Source of the DNA: Devosia aurantiaca
Lineage (GTDB): Bacteria > Pseudomonadota > Alphaproteobacteria > Rhizobiales > Devosiaceae
DNA: 64,000 bases
Reading direction: 5' to 3'
NCBI RefSeq assembly: GCF_011058215.1
Contig: NZ_JAALFG010000002.1
Location: forward strand, 248,001-312,000
Shown here: piece by piece, positions 48,519-64,000 of the stretch
Numbering within the stretch: the first letter of the stretch is position 1
Layout: each line of letters starts with the position of its first letter
Notes under the pieces: model-generated
Seen by the model: only the letters and a program-made list of their open reading frames with translations
Database searches by the model: none
Told to the model about the DNA's origin: nothing
Translations under genes and position numbers: made by a program

Positions 48519-49359
48519 ATGACTGACACACCCGCCATTCCCCTCAACGACGGCAACTCCATTCCGCAGCTTGGCTTTGGCGTTTGGCGGCTCGAAGAGT
48601 CGGATGCGCCACGCGTGGTGGGTGCCGCGATCGATGCTGGATACCGCCATATCGATACCGCGCAGGGATACAGCAACGAAGGTGGCGTCGGCGAGGCCAT
48701 CCGCCAGTCAAGCGTTGGGCGCGACGAGCTCTTCATTACCTCCAAGCTGCGCAACGGCCATCAGGGTTATGACAGCGCGCTGCGCTCGCTCGATGAGTCG
48801 CTGCAGCGTCTCAAGCTCGACCATCTCGATCTCTTCCTGATCCACTGGCCCGCCCCCAAGCACGATCGCTACGCCGAAACCTGGGCGGCCTTTGTCGAGG
48901 CTCAGAAACAGGGCAAGGTGAAGTCGATCGGCGTTTCCAACTTTCTGCCCGAACACATTCAGCGCATCGTCGACGAGACTGGTGTGACGCCAGCGGTGAA
49001 CCAGCTCGAGCTGCACCCTGCCTATCAGCAGCGCGACATCCGCGAGTTCCACCGTGACCGCGACATCCAGATCGAGTGCTATAGCCCTCGGTGGCCAGGA
49101 CACCGGCCTTTTCGAAAACGAAGCGATCGTTGAGATTGCCGAGCGGCATAACAAGACGCCGGCCCAGGTGATCATCCGCTGGCATCTTCAGCAGAACCTG
49201 ATCGTGCTGCCAAAATCGAGCAAACCGGAACGCGCCGCCGAGAACTTCGATGTCTGGGAATTTGTGCTCTCGGCCGACGAGGTCAACCAGATCGACCGCA
49301 TGGATCGCGAGGATGGCAAGACCCTGCCAAAGCCGGAAGACAACAACCAGCTGTTCTGA
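48519..49359 (+). CDS. Aldo/keto reductase, frameshifted in this sequence
   Basis: NADPH-dependent oxidoreductase of the 2,5-diketo-D-gluconate reductase type, about 280 residues when corrected. Catalytic Asp and Tyr in YRHIDTAQGYSNE, Lys in FITSKL, His in FLIHWPAP; NADPH-binding IVLPKSSKPERAAEN near the C-terminus. The frame breaks near 49085-49090: CCCTCGG where CCCTCTCGG would give YSPLGGQ, so a CT dinucleotide seems lost (a one-base gain is the alternative). Substrate unknown. Followed by a flavoprotein gene 42 bases on. Confidence 0.88.
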
Positions 49360-49401
49360 GCAGTTTCATGATAAGGCTTCGGGCGCGACCCGGAGCCTTC
49401 C

Positions 49402-50493
49402 TTGACGACCCAATCTGTTCGCCCTGCCCTCAAGCTCCCAATCGTCGTGATCGGCGCCGGCCAGGCTGGCCTCAGTGCCGCTTATCACCTCAAACAGCTG
49501 GGCCTCGATCCCGGTCGCGACTTTCTGGTGCTCGACGCCGACGCGCATCCGGGTGGCGCCTGGCAGCATCGTTGGTCCTCACTGACCCTGACCACCGTCA
49601 ATCGTGTCCATGACCTTCCCGGCATGGGCTTTGGCGACTTTGCCGGTGACGAAAGCGTCAGGGCATCGGTCGCGGTGCCGCACTACTTTGCCGCCTACGA
49701 AGAGCATTTCGGGCTCAACGTGCTGCGGCCAGCCAGGGTCAGCGTAGTCTGCGACCGCGGCGAGCGGCTGAGGATTGAAAGCGACCGGGGCTTGTTTTCC
49801 GCTCGAGGCATCATCAACGCCACGGGCACTTGGGAAAAGCCCTATATCCCACCCTACCCTGGAGCCGAGAGTTTTGGCGGCATCCAGCTCCATACCAAAG
49901 ATTATGTCTCGGCCGACATCTTCGGAGGCAAGCATGTCCTCGTGGTCGGCGGCGGCATCTCGGCCATTCAACTGCTCGACGAAATCTCGCAGGTGACGCG
50001 CACGACCTGGGTCACCCGAACGCCGCCGCGGTTCCGCGAAGCCCCGTTTGATCAGGAAGCAGGACGTCAGGCCGTCGCCATGGTCGAGGAACGCGTCCGC
50101 GCCGGCCTGCCGCCACGGGCGGTGGTGTCGGTCACGGGCCTGCCGGTCACGCCTGCTATTGTCGCCATGCGCGAACGCGGCGCCCTCAACCGGCTGCCCA
50201 TGTTCAGCGAAATCCTGCCGGCCGGCGTCCGCTGGGAGGATGGGACAAGGCTCGATGTCGACGTCATCCTCTGGTGCACGGGCTTTCAAAGTGCGCTCGA
50301 TCACCTAGCGCCGCTGCAGCTCCGGGAGCCGAGTGGCGGCATCACCATGACCGGCCGCCTCGCCACGCAGGTGGCCAAAGACCCGCGCGTGCATCTGGTC
50401 GGCTATGGTCCTTCCGCTTCCACCATCGGCGCCAACCGTGCTGGCAGCGCTGCGGCAAGAGAGCTGACTGCATTCCTGGGACTACGCCCATAA
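49402..50493 (+). CDS. FAD/NADPH-dependent monooxygenase-like oxidoreductase
   Basis: A 363-residue flavoprotein of the flavin-containing monooxygenase group. FAD-binding Rossmann motif VVIGAGQAGLSAAY near residue 15, an NADPH-binding motif VLVVGGGISAIQLLDEI near 180, and ATGTWEKPYIPPYPG, the typical link between them. C-terminal LVGYGPSASTIGANRAG closes the FAD site. Start is TTG 49402; an ATG alternative is not well placed. Transcribed with the aldo/keto reductase. Substrate unpredictable; some relatives act in metal resistance or on small amines. Confidence 0.87.
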   Translation: MTTQSVRPALKLPIVVIGAGQAGLSAAYHLKQLGLDPGRDFLVLDADAHPGGAWQHRWSSLTLTTVNRVHDLPGMGFGDFAGDESVRASVAVPHYFAAYEEHFGLNVLRPARVSVVCDRGERLRIESDRGLFSARGIINATGTWEKPYIPPYPGAESFGGIQLHTKDYVSADIFGGKHVLVVGGGISAIQLLDEISQVTRTTWVTRTPPRFREAPFDQEAGRQAVAMVEERVRAGLPPRAVVSVTGLPVTPAIVAMRERGALNRLPMFSEILPAGVRWEDGTRLDVDVILWCTGFQSALDHLAPLQLREPSGGITMTGRLATQVAKDPRVHLVGYGPSASTIGANRAGSAAARELTAFLGLRP

Positions 50494-50503
50494 GTTGAAA
50501 AAA

Positions 50504-50594
50504 GACCTCATGGTGAGCTTGTCGAACCAAGAGGTCGAGCTAGTGGAGGGTGAGCGTTCCCGACCTCGTCCTTCGACGGGCTTAGGATGAGGTC
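50504..50594. repeat. Intergenic palindromic repeat (GACCTCAT...CTTCGAC type)
   Basis: Arms 50504-50537 and 50561-50594 are inverted imperfect copies: GACCTCAT...TGTCGAACCAAGAGGTCG and its counterpart with CCTTCGACGGGC. The sequence of the type 'CTTCGACAAGCTCAG...ATGAGG' recurs widely in alphaproteobacterial intergenic DNA. It lies between the 3' ends of the monooxygenase gene and rpoC. Confidence 0.75.
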
Positions 50595-50606
50595 TCATTG
50601 CGCAAA

Positions 50607-50631
50607 TAAAAAAGGGGCCCGTTCGGGCCCC
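50607..50631 (-). terminator. Terminator of rpoC
   Basis: GGGGCCC (50614-50620), a GTTC loop and GGGCCCC (50625-50631) make a perfect stem. On the minus strand it runs into a T-rich tract (50613-50607). It lies 25 bases past the rpoC stop. Confidence 0.88.
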
Positions 50632-50656
50632 TTCTCTACTCTTGTTGCCTTGCAGC

Positions 50657-54841
<4,185 letters not shown>

Positions 54842-54916
54842 CAATTCTCTCCTCTTTCCGTCGGGAGGGGCAAGGCCCGCTCCCTCAGGAAGTGAATGGG
54901 GGTAGGAAGTGCCGGA

Positions 54917-59055
<4,139 letters not shown>

Positions 59056-59468
59056 GAAAGCTCCTGTTTTCGTTATGTCGTCCGGAACGAAAAGGCAGGG
59101 AGAACCTTTTCTCGGACGCGCATTTGTCTCGGAGGCAGATATCCAAAGACCCGACTATCAGCCGTCGGCGCTCGGGATATATGCCTGGCAGTCAATTCAT
59201 CGGACCAAACCGATGCCGCCGATCTCGCCTCCGGTCCGAAGAGGCAGGATCACACCAGCGTGAAAAGCGACTAAATCCCCGCTCGCAGGCAAGCCCACGG
59301 CGAGGTCATCAGAGGCTTCAAGCTGCCTGCGACATCCAAAATCGTCATATATTTCCGCAAATTGTCGCCTAACCCATCCAATCGGTCCGGCGAATCGTCC
59401 CGCAAGAAACGGGAAAGCGAGATGGCACATAAAGCGCCATCTCGCCTAAATCAAGGCAGAACCTGAAA
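59056..59468 (-). other. rplL-rpoB intergenic region
   Basis: About 413 bases without a supportable gene. The rplL-proximal end holds the 10-bp hairpin at 59417-59445. The remainder has one AT-rich stretch (about 59338-59364) but no promoter I can defend. In other bacteria this spacer holds an attenuator that sets the ribosomal-protein to polymerase ratio. Confidence 0.6.
59417..59445 (-). terminator. Partial terminator (attenuator) after rplL
   Basis: GCGAGATGGC (59417-59426) and GCCATCTCGC (59436-59445) form a perfect 10-bp stem with a nine-base loop. On the minus strand only TTTCCC follows, so termination is probably incomplete, as expected before rpoBC. Confidence 0.65.
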
Positions 59469-59846
59469 TTACTTGAGGTCGACCTTGGCGCCGGCAGCTT
59501 CAAGCTTCTTCTTGATGTCTTCGGCTTCAGCCTTCGACGCGCCTTCCTTGACGGCCTTCGGAGCGCCTTCAACCAGAGCCTTGGCTTCGCCGAGACCCAG
59601 GCCGGTGATGGCACGGACTTCCTTGATGACGTTGATCTTGTTGTCGCCGAAGGAGGCGAGGATCACGTCGAATTCGGTCTTTTCTTCAGCGGCCGGAGCG
59701 GCAGCACCACCGCCGGCGGCGGGGGCGGCTGCAACCGGAGCGGCGGCGGAAACGCCCCACTTTTCTTCCAGCATCTTGGACAGCTCGGAAGCTTCCAGGA
59801 CGGTCAGGGCAGACAGGTCGTCAACGAGTTTGGCGAGATCAGCCAT
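59469..59846 (-). CDS. rplL: 50S ribosomal protein L7/L12
   Basis: Stalk protein that recruits translational GTPases, 125 residues. N-terminal dimerisation helices ([20 protein letters not shown]), an Ala/Gly/Pro hinge (about 35-55), and the globular C-terminal domain with [36 protein letters not shown]. Follows rplJ after 57 bases. Confidence 0.98.
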   Translation of the reverse strand: MADLAKLVDDLSALTVLEASELSKMLEEKWGVSAAAPVAAAPAAGGGAAAPAAEEKTEFDVILASFGDNKINVIKEVRAITGLGLGEAKALVEGAPKAVKEGASKAEAEDIKKKLEAAGAKVDLK

Positions 59847-59903
59847 TTGATAAATCTCTCTTTTAAGATGTTCAGTTCAAACCGGTCCCGAAGGACCAGG
59901 AGG

Positions 59904-60425
59904 TTACGCTGCTTCGTTGCTCTTTTCCGCATGAGCGGCCAGAACACGCGCGATACCGCCAGCCGGAGCGACGATGACGGACGCGATACGCGTTGCGGGC
60001 TGCTTGAGCATCCCGGCGAGCGTGGCGCGCAGTTCATCGAGCGAGGGCATGGTCGACAGGGCCTTGACGCTGTTGGCGTCGAGTGCGGTCTTGCCCATGA
60101 CGCCGCCGAGAACGACATACTTGGCGTTCTTGTCGGCAAACTTCTGCGCCAGCTTGGGCGCAGTCATGGGGTCTTCCGCATAGGCGATGACGATCGGACC
60201 GGTAAACAGGTCCGAGATGTCCGCGTGATCGGTGTCTTTCAGAGCAAGCTTGGCAAGACGGTTCTTAGCGATCTTGACGTGACCACCGGCGCCCTTCACC
60301 TCACGGCGAAGCGACTCCAGGTTTGCCACGGTCAGACCGGTATTTTGCGCAAGGACGATCGATCCAGCGCCCGCAAGGGCAGTCTGAAGCGATGCGACAA
60401 GCTCACGCTTTTCCGCTCTTTCCAC
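59904..60425 (-). CDS. rplJ: 50S ribosomal protein L10
   Basis: Stalk-base protein that binds L12 dimers, 173 residues. GTG 60425, with GGAGAC upstream, is chosen since homology begins at RAEKRELVASLQTAL. Further landmarks: VANLESLRREVKGAGGHVKIAKNRLAKLAL and the C-terminal L12-binding helix GIARVLAAHAEKSNEAA. The open frame upstream is the untranslated leader. L10 with L12 is expected to repress its own operon by binding that leader. Confidence 0.96.
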   Translation of the reverse strand: MERAEKRELVASLQTALAGAGSIVLAQNTGLTVANLESLRREVKGAGGHVKIAKNRLAKLALKDTDHADISDLFTGPIVIAYAEDPMTAPKLAQKFADKNAKYVVLGGVMGKTALDANSVKALSTMPSLDELRATLAGMLKQPATRIASVIVAPAGGIARVLAAHAEKSNEAA

Positions 60426-60723
60426 TGCTAGTCTCCACATTGAGCCCGGCATAGTCGAACCGGGCCATTGCCAATTGCTGCCCCCTGCCCTTGCGGGAAG
60501 GGAAACAACGGTTAGTGCCTGCCAACCGAGTGCCCCTGGGGGCAACTGGCTTAGGTTCGAACCGAAACACCTCGAGCCATTCGGCTCGGAATGCCTGGGT
60601 CTTCACCCCGTCTATTGCTGGCTCCGGATGGAATTAACGGCTTGGGGCCGACCGGCAGTCTGGGACAGGACTTAACGTCACCCGAAGGTGACGAGACCGG
60701 ACGGCGAACCGCCCGGAATTCTT
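60426..60723 (-). promoter_or_regulatory. Ribosomal protein L10 leader (rplJL autoregulation)
   Basis: The 298-base spacer between rplA and rplJ. On the minus strand CAGACTGCCGGT (60662-60651) and GTTAATTCCATCCGGAGCC (60639-60621) match the pattern of the conserved L10-binding core (…AGAC-GCCGG… and …UUAAU-CC…). A hairpin CGTCACC-TTCG-GGTGACG with a UUCG tetraloop stands upstream (60693-60676). Position and motifs agree with the L10 leader class; covariance was not tested. Confidence 0.6.
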
Positions 60724-61410
60724 TTAGAGAGCCGTACCGGGCTCGACATGCACGCCTGGGCCCATGGTGGAGCTGACCGAAACGCGCTTGACATAGGTGC
60801 CCTTGGCACCAGCCGGCTTGGACTTCACGACGGCGTCGGTGAAGGCCTTGATGTTCTGCAGCAGAGCGTCTTCGGTGAAAGACACCTTGCCGACACCGGC
60901 ATGGATGATACCGGCCTTTTCGACGCGGTATTCAACAGCGCCGCCCTTGGCAGCGCCGACAGCGCCCTTAACGTCCATGGTCACGGTGCCGACCTTGGGG
61001 TTCGGCATCAGGTTGCGCGGCCCGAGGATCTTACCGAGACGGCCGACCAGCGGCATCATGTCCGGGGTAGCGATGCAGCGATCAAAATCGAGCTTGCCGC
61101 CCTGGATGGTTTCCAGCAGGTCTTCCGCACCGACGATGTCAGCGCCGGCAGCGCGGGCTTCGTCAGCCTTGGCGCCACGGGCGAACACGGCGACGCGAAC
61201 GGTCTTGCCGGTGCCGTTGGGCAGGGACACGACGCCGCGGACCATCTGGTCGGCGTGACGCGGGTCGACGCCGAGGTTCATCGCGATTTCGACGGTTTCG
61301 TCGAACTTGGCGGAGGCGCGGGCCTTGACCATCTTCACGGCATCTTCGAGGCCGTAGAGCTTGTTGCGGTCGATGCCTTCGCGGGCCTTAACAGTCTTCT
61401 TGCCAGCCAT
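60724..61410 (-). CDS. rplA: 50S ribosomal protein L1
   Basis: L1-stalk protein, and a translational repressor of its own operon in E. coli, 228 residues. [40 protein letters not shown] is the diagnostic opening; [17 protein letters not shown] is the family signature. Three bases after rplK, so coupled with it. Confidence 0.98.
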   Translation of the reverse strand: MAGKKTVKAREGIDRNKLYGLEDAVKMVKARASAKFDETVEIAMNLGVDPRHADQMVRGVVSLPNGTGKTVRVAVFARGAKADEARAAGADIVGAEDLLETIQGGKLDFDRCIATPDMMPLVGRLGKILGPRNLMPNPKVGTVTMDVKGAVGAAKGGAVEYRVEKAGIIHAGVGKVSFTEDALLQNIKAFTDAVVKSKPAGAKGTYVKRVSVSSTMGPGVHVEPGTAL

Positions 61411-61413
61411 CTA

Positions 61414-61842
61414 TCAACCCTCGACCTGGATGCCCATGGAACGGGCGGAGCCTGCAATCATCGAAATCGCGGCATCGATGTTGTCGGCGTTAAGATCAAC
61501 CATCTTCTTTTCGGCGATTTCGCGCAGCTGTGCCTGCGTGATCGTGCCAGCCGAATCCTTGCCCGGAAGCTTGGAGCCGGACTTGAGGTTGACGGCCTTC
61601 TTGATGAAGTAGGTGACGGGCGGCTGCTTCATCACGAAGGTGAAGCTCTTGTCCGCATAAGCCGTGATCACGACCGGGATGGGAGCACCCTTTTCGATTT
61701 CCTGCGTGGCCGCGTTGAAGGCCTTGCAGAATTCCATGATGTTGAGACCGCGCTGACCGAGAGCCGGGCCGATCGGGGGAGACGGGGTAGCCGAACCTGC
61801 AGCAACCTGCAGCTTGACGTAGCCGGTAACTTTCTTTGCCAT
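61414..61842 (-). CDS. rplK: 50S ribosomal protein L11
   Basis: Base of the GTPase stalk and thiostrepton-binding region, 142 residues. [51 protein letters not shown], then [35 protein letters not shown]. It follows nusG after a 158-base spacer with two tetraloop hairpins. Confidence 0.98.
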   Translation of the reverse strand: MAKKVTGYVKLQVAAGSATPSPPIGPALGQRGLNIMEFCKAFNAATQEIEKGAPIPVVITAYADKSFTFVMKQPPVTYFIKKAVNLKSGSKLPGKDSAGTITQAQLREIAEKKMVDLNADNIDAAISMIAGSARSMGIQVEG

Positions 61843-61931
61843 TTTCTATCCTCTGTTTGCCCCGGAGGGCAGTTGAGCCGTGGTTCGGTTTCCTGGCGCT
61901 TGGCAAAGCACCATCCCCTTCCACGGTTTTC

Positions 61932-61967
61932 CCGCGGATCGCTCCGCGGTTCCGGCTTGCGCCGGAA
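61932..61967 (-). other. Two abutting GNRA-tetraloop hairpins between nusG and rplK
   Basis: On the minus strand TTCCGGC-GCAA-GCCGGAA (61967-61950) is followed without a gap by CCGCGGA-GCGA-TCCGCGG (61949-61932). Both have perfect 7-bp stems and GNRA loops. They sit in the leader of rplK, about 90 bases before its start, with no T run. Confidence 0.7.
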
Positions 61968-62000
61968 GTCTTCAGTGGTCGTGCTTACGCAACGACTGGA

Positions 62001-62531
62001 TCAGACCTTTTCGACCTGACCGTATTCGAGCTCCACCGGAGTGGGGCGACCGAAAATCGAGACCTCGACCTTAAGGCGCGAGCGTTCCTCGTCCACCTCT
62101 TCGACGACGCCGTTGAAGCTGGCGAAGGGACCATCCGACACGCGGACGTTCTCGCCGACTTCGAAGCTGACGGAAGGCTTGGGATGATCCACGCCTTCCT
62201 GCACCTGCTGCAGGATCGACATGGCCTCGCGCTCCGAGATCGGCATCGGCTTGTTGTCCGCACCGAGGAAACCGGTAACCTTGGGCGTGTTCTTGATCAG
62301 ATGGAACGCCTCGTCGGTCATGTCCATCTTCACCAGCACATAGCCCGGGAAGAACTTGCGCTCGGCATCGACCTTGCGGCCGCGGCGGATCTCGACGACC
62401 TTTTCGGTCGGCACGATCACGTCTTCAAACAGGTGTTCGAGCTTCTTCTGCGCAACCTTCTGGCGGATGTCTTCCGCCACCTTGCGCTCGAAGTTCGAGT
62501 AAGCCTGAACGATGTACCAGCGCTTGGCCAT
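62001..62531 (-). CDS. nusG: Transcription termination/antitermination protein NusG
   Basis: RNA polymerase elongation factor that bridges to Rho or S10, 176 residues. NGN domain (RWYIVQAYSNFERKVAEDI, KFFPGYVLVKMDMTDEAFHLIKNTPKVTGFLG) and KOW domain (VGENVRVSDGPFASFNGVVEEVD). Its start lies 40 bases after secE, and rplK follows, the standard secE-nusG-rplKAJL order. Confidence 0.98.
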   Translation of the reverse strand: MAKRWYIVQAYSNFERKVAEDIRQKVAQKKLEHLFEDVIVPTEKVVEIRRGRKVDAERKFFPGYVLVKMDMTDEAFHLIKNTPKVTGFLGADNKPMPISEREAMSILQQVQEGVDHPKPSVSFEVGENVRVSDGPFASFNGVVEEVDEERSRLKVEVSIFGRPTPVELEYGQVEKV

Positions 62532-62571
62532 GGACGGGTCGCCGCTCCCAAAATCTAGATAAATGAACCGA

Positions 62572-62766
62572 CTAGCGGATCGAGAGCATCAAGCTCACGA
62601 GAAACGAAATGACCTGATCGGCGATCAGGAAGAACAGGCTGGCCAGAAGAACGAGAACCAGAACCATGATGGTGGAAATCACCACTTCGTTCCGGCCCGG
62701 CCAGGTGACCTTACTGACTTCCGTGCGAACCTGCTGAAGAAACTGGACTGGGTTCGTGCGGGCCAT
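62572..62766 (-). CDS. secE: Protein translocase subunit SecE
   Basis: Short form of SecE, 64 residues with a single membrane helix (about 34-58), stabilising SecY. PVQFLQQVRTEVSKVTWPGRNEVVIST is the conserved amphipathic helix plus hinge. ATG 62766 is preferred because homology starts at ARTNPVQF; upstream in-frame sequence to 62901 has no similarity. No tRNA-Trp gene is seen upstream, where it often lies in this class. Confidence 0.95.
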   Translation of the reverse strand: MARTNPVQFLQQVRTEVSKVTWPGRNEVVISTIMVLVLVLLASLFFLIADQVISFLVSLMLSIR

Positions 62767-63022
62767 GGGCAAATCTACTCGAGTATCTTGGTGCAAAACC
62801 AAAGGCCGCGCAGCTGCCCGCACGGCTAGAGACCGGCTATCTAGAGGCTTTGGATCGATATTGCAACAGCCACTCAAAAAGGAATCAACCGGACGCTCCA
62901 AATCGAAAGCGTAAAAAATTCGTTAAGCATAGGTTCCGACGCGGCGGATTTCTCTTGCGCGAAACATTGTGTTCGGCTTTGGATGAAATGTGCCCAAAAC
63001 GTGGCAAGCTCTGGAGGGGGCG

Positions 63023-63289
63023 ATGTCGTTCGAGGTCATTGGTTGCCAATTGCTGCATTTCGGCCCGCACCAGGCCATTGCTAATCGCATAACCGGCGCC
63101 GTGCGCGTCCGCATCCGTGAATATCTGCTCGGCAACGTCACCGAGTATTCCCTGGACCTCAAGGTCAAGGCGGACTGTGGTCAGGTCCCGCATGAACAGG
63201 TGCGGACCGCCCTGCTCTCTCATGCCGCCCACCAGCTCAACAAACTAAAAAGCCGCCACATCGACAAATTGCCGGTGGCGGCCGAATAG
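63023..63289 (+). CDS. Hypothetical protein, 88 residues
   Basis: Starts at ATG 63023 with GGAGGGGG immediately upstream. It is a soluble alpha/beta protein (SFEVIGCQLLHFGPHQAIANRI at the start, then a basic stretch VRVRIREYLLG and a helical C-terminus HAAHQLNKLKSRH). No family recognised. Transcribed divergently from secE and convergent with the two small genes that follow. Confidence 0.6.
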   Translation: MSFEVIGCQLLHFGPHQAIANRITGAVRVRIREYLLGNVTEYSLDLKVKADCGQVPHEQVRTALLSHAAHQLNKLKSRHIDKLPVAAE

Positions 63290-63315
63290 TCCGACCAGTA
63301 ATCGCAACGTTGCGG

Positions 63316-63510
63316 TTAGTTCAGCGTTGCTGGCGGCACCGTCGCGCCCAGAGCGCTAACGCAATAGCTGCTGGAGGCAGTGCGCTCAGCCAGACCGAGA
63401 TTGCACAACTGCTCGCCCAGTTCGTCAGGCAGTGTCGATGGCCCGTTTGAGCAGAGCATCATCAAAGCCTGGCGCTGCGAAGCGGTGAGATTAGTCCAAT
63501 GCAGGTTCAT
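63316..63510 (-). CDS. Hypothetical protein, 64 residues
   Basis: A small protein with GGAGGAACC upstream of ATG 63510. It begins with a helix (TNLTASQRQALMMLC) reminiscent of a winged-helix or three-helix DNA-binding start, followed by a turn (LPDELGEQLCNLGLAE) in the style of a short helix-turn-helix regulator. Not enough to name a family. It ends 26 bases from the convergent gene at 63289. Confidence 0.55.
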   Translation of the reverse strand: MNLHWTNLTASQRQALMMLCSNGPSTLPDELGEQLCNLGLAERTASSSYCVSALGATVPPATLN

Positions 63511-63588
63511 GATGGTTCCTCCGTAGTCTCCGCCAATGCGCTCAGCCTCGACCGGGTTCCGCTTCGTTAAAAATGTTAACGCTTGCGC

Positions 63589-63798
63589 TCAGGAGCCTTC
63601 CGGTCGCCAGACGGTTTCGGTGCGCATGTCAGCATCCTGCACCACCACTTCGATATTGGGGTCGTTCTGCTCGCGGGCGTCCGCGATCGCCGACTCGATC
63701 GCCTCTTCGCGTGTCTTGAACGGCGCGGTGACGCTGCCGCGATAGCTGTACTGCCAAGACGAGTCTCTTAGATAAACGATGAAATGGCGCTCGCTCAT
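63589..63798 (-). CDS. DUF2188-like small protein
   Basis: A 69-residue protein with GGAGGAAGA before ATG 63798. The order is short beta strand (HFIVYLRDSSWQYSYRGS), then KTREEAIESAIADAREQNDPNIEVVVQDAD, which matches the DUF2188 style: a strand pair, then a helix in which a residue pair after 'K-R-E-A' packs on the sheet. Such proteins are common in soil proteobacteria and have no known role. It lies next to the structured region at the end of the window. Confidence 0.6.
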   Translation of the reverse strand: MSERHFIVYLRDSSWQYSYRGSVTAPFKTREEAIESAIADAREQNDPNIEVVVQDADMRTETVWRPEGS

Positions 63799-63854
63799 CT
63801 TCTTCCTCCATGCTCGCCAGTAACGCTGAAACTGCCTTGCCGTTGCTTGCGGTG

Positions 63855-63973
63855 CCCCAGGGTAAGCCCCACCTGTGAAGGAACCGGGGGCCCAGCTGCC
63901 CGTTTTACCGCTGCAGCACTGCCTAGCTGCGACCTTCCAGAGTTGGTCCCCGGCCCATGCACTCCCGCTGGGG
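63855..63973. ncRNA. Candidate structured RNA of unknown class at the right edge
   Basis: Three nested stems give a rod: CCCCAG/CTGGGG (63855-63860 with 63968-63973), CCGGGGGCC/GGTCCCCGG (63884-63892 with 63945-63953, one G-U), and GCAGC/GCTGC (63913-63917 with 63926-63930). A 23/14-base internal bubble separates the first two, an arrangement similar to 6S RNA. No coding frame with a ribosome-binding site lies here. Strand and identity are open; the sequence runs to the window edge. Confidence 0.25.
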
Positions 63974-64000
63974 ACTGACTACAGAACTTAAAATGCCAGC

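Noticed and set aside
50504..50594. Attachment site or mobile-element end at the rpoC-monooxygenase junction
   Set aside because: The palindrome has no integrase, no tRNA and no duplicated partner in the window.
62767..62960. tRNA-Trp gene before secE
   Set aside because: Neither strand has an acceptor stem with a CCA anticodon loop or a GTTCGA T-loop in this stretch.
63880..63960. SRP 4.5S RNA on the minus strand
   Set aside because: A GGAAGG-(2)-GCAGC-(2)-GGCAG series is tempting, but the bases around the GGAA tetraloop do not form the required symmetric loop (CAGG and AGCA are not both present).

Overview
The window is a GC-rich chromosomal segment of an alphaproteobacterium, most likely a Devosia-like member of the Hyphomicrobiales. 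That placement is inferred from the LexA box type (GTTC-N7-GTTC between ssb and uvrA), the ATP12 F1-ATPase chaperone, a DUF1489 gene, a CysT/CysW sulfate transporter, an ornithine-decarboxylase-type fold III enzyme, and the ribosomal gene order. There is no prophage, insertion sequence, CRISPR array or plasmid signature. Most of the window is core housekeeping DNA.

Layout. 0-10.6 kb: the 3' end of an RND/MMPL exporter, a secreted hypothetical protein, a GFA-family protein, ssb divergent from uvrA with a shared LexA box, DUF1489, a glutathione S-transferase, a 33-residue membrane peptide, mgtE, an MmcQ/YjbR protein and a second GFA protein. 10.6-16.3 kb: tRNA-Leu(GAG) with its terminator, a pair of inverted repeats, a stand-alone FliN-like protein, lipB, DUF4282, doxX, rimO, a GAF histidine kinase and a GlsB/YeaQ membrane protein. 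16.5-19.3 kb: sulfate-binding protein, cysT and cysW, with no ATPase gene. 19.3-21.0 kb: folP-folB-folK. 21.0-26.0 kb (minus strand): degP, rarA, crcB, rluC and atp12, tightly packed. 26.1-29.0 kb: decarboxylase, a ParB/Srx-like protein and an NAD-dependent reductase.

29.0-47.9 kb is the minus-strand translation supercluster, in transcription order: rpsL-rpsG-fusA-tuf-rpsJ-rplC-rplD-rplW-rplB-rpsS-rplV-rpsC-rplP-rpmC-rpsQ-rplN-rplX-rplE-rpsN-rpsH-rplF-rplR-rpsE-rpmD-rplO // secY-adk-rpsM-rpsK-rpoA-rplQ. A strong hairpin terminator lies between rplO and secY. 48-50.5 kb is a small accessory block (YdeI-like protein, aldo/keto reductase, flavoprotein monooxygenase) between rpoC and rpsL. 50.6-62.8 kb: secE-nusG-rplK-rplA-rplJ-rplL-rpoB-rpoC, with an L10 leader before rplJ. 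The last kilobase holds three small hypothetical genes and a rod-like structured region of unknown identity.

The most important property of the sequence itself is that about fifteen genes, many of them essential (rpsL, rpsJ, rpsK, rpsE, rplF, rpmD, fusA, rpoB, rimO), are each broken by one small indel. Most of these are a single missing G or C in a short homopolymer. This fits residual long-read assembly error far better than biology, and the affected genes are annotated here as full-length with the break position stated. The most biologically interesting points are a natural arginine at S12 position 88 (a substitution known to give streptomycin resistance elsewhere), the leader hairpins before the decarboxylase gene, tandem GNRA-capped hairpins between nusG and rplK, and a family of intergenic palindromes.
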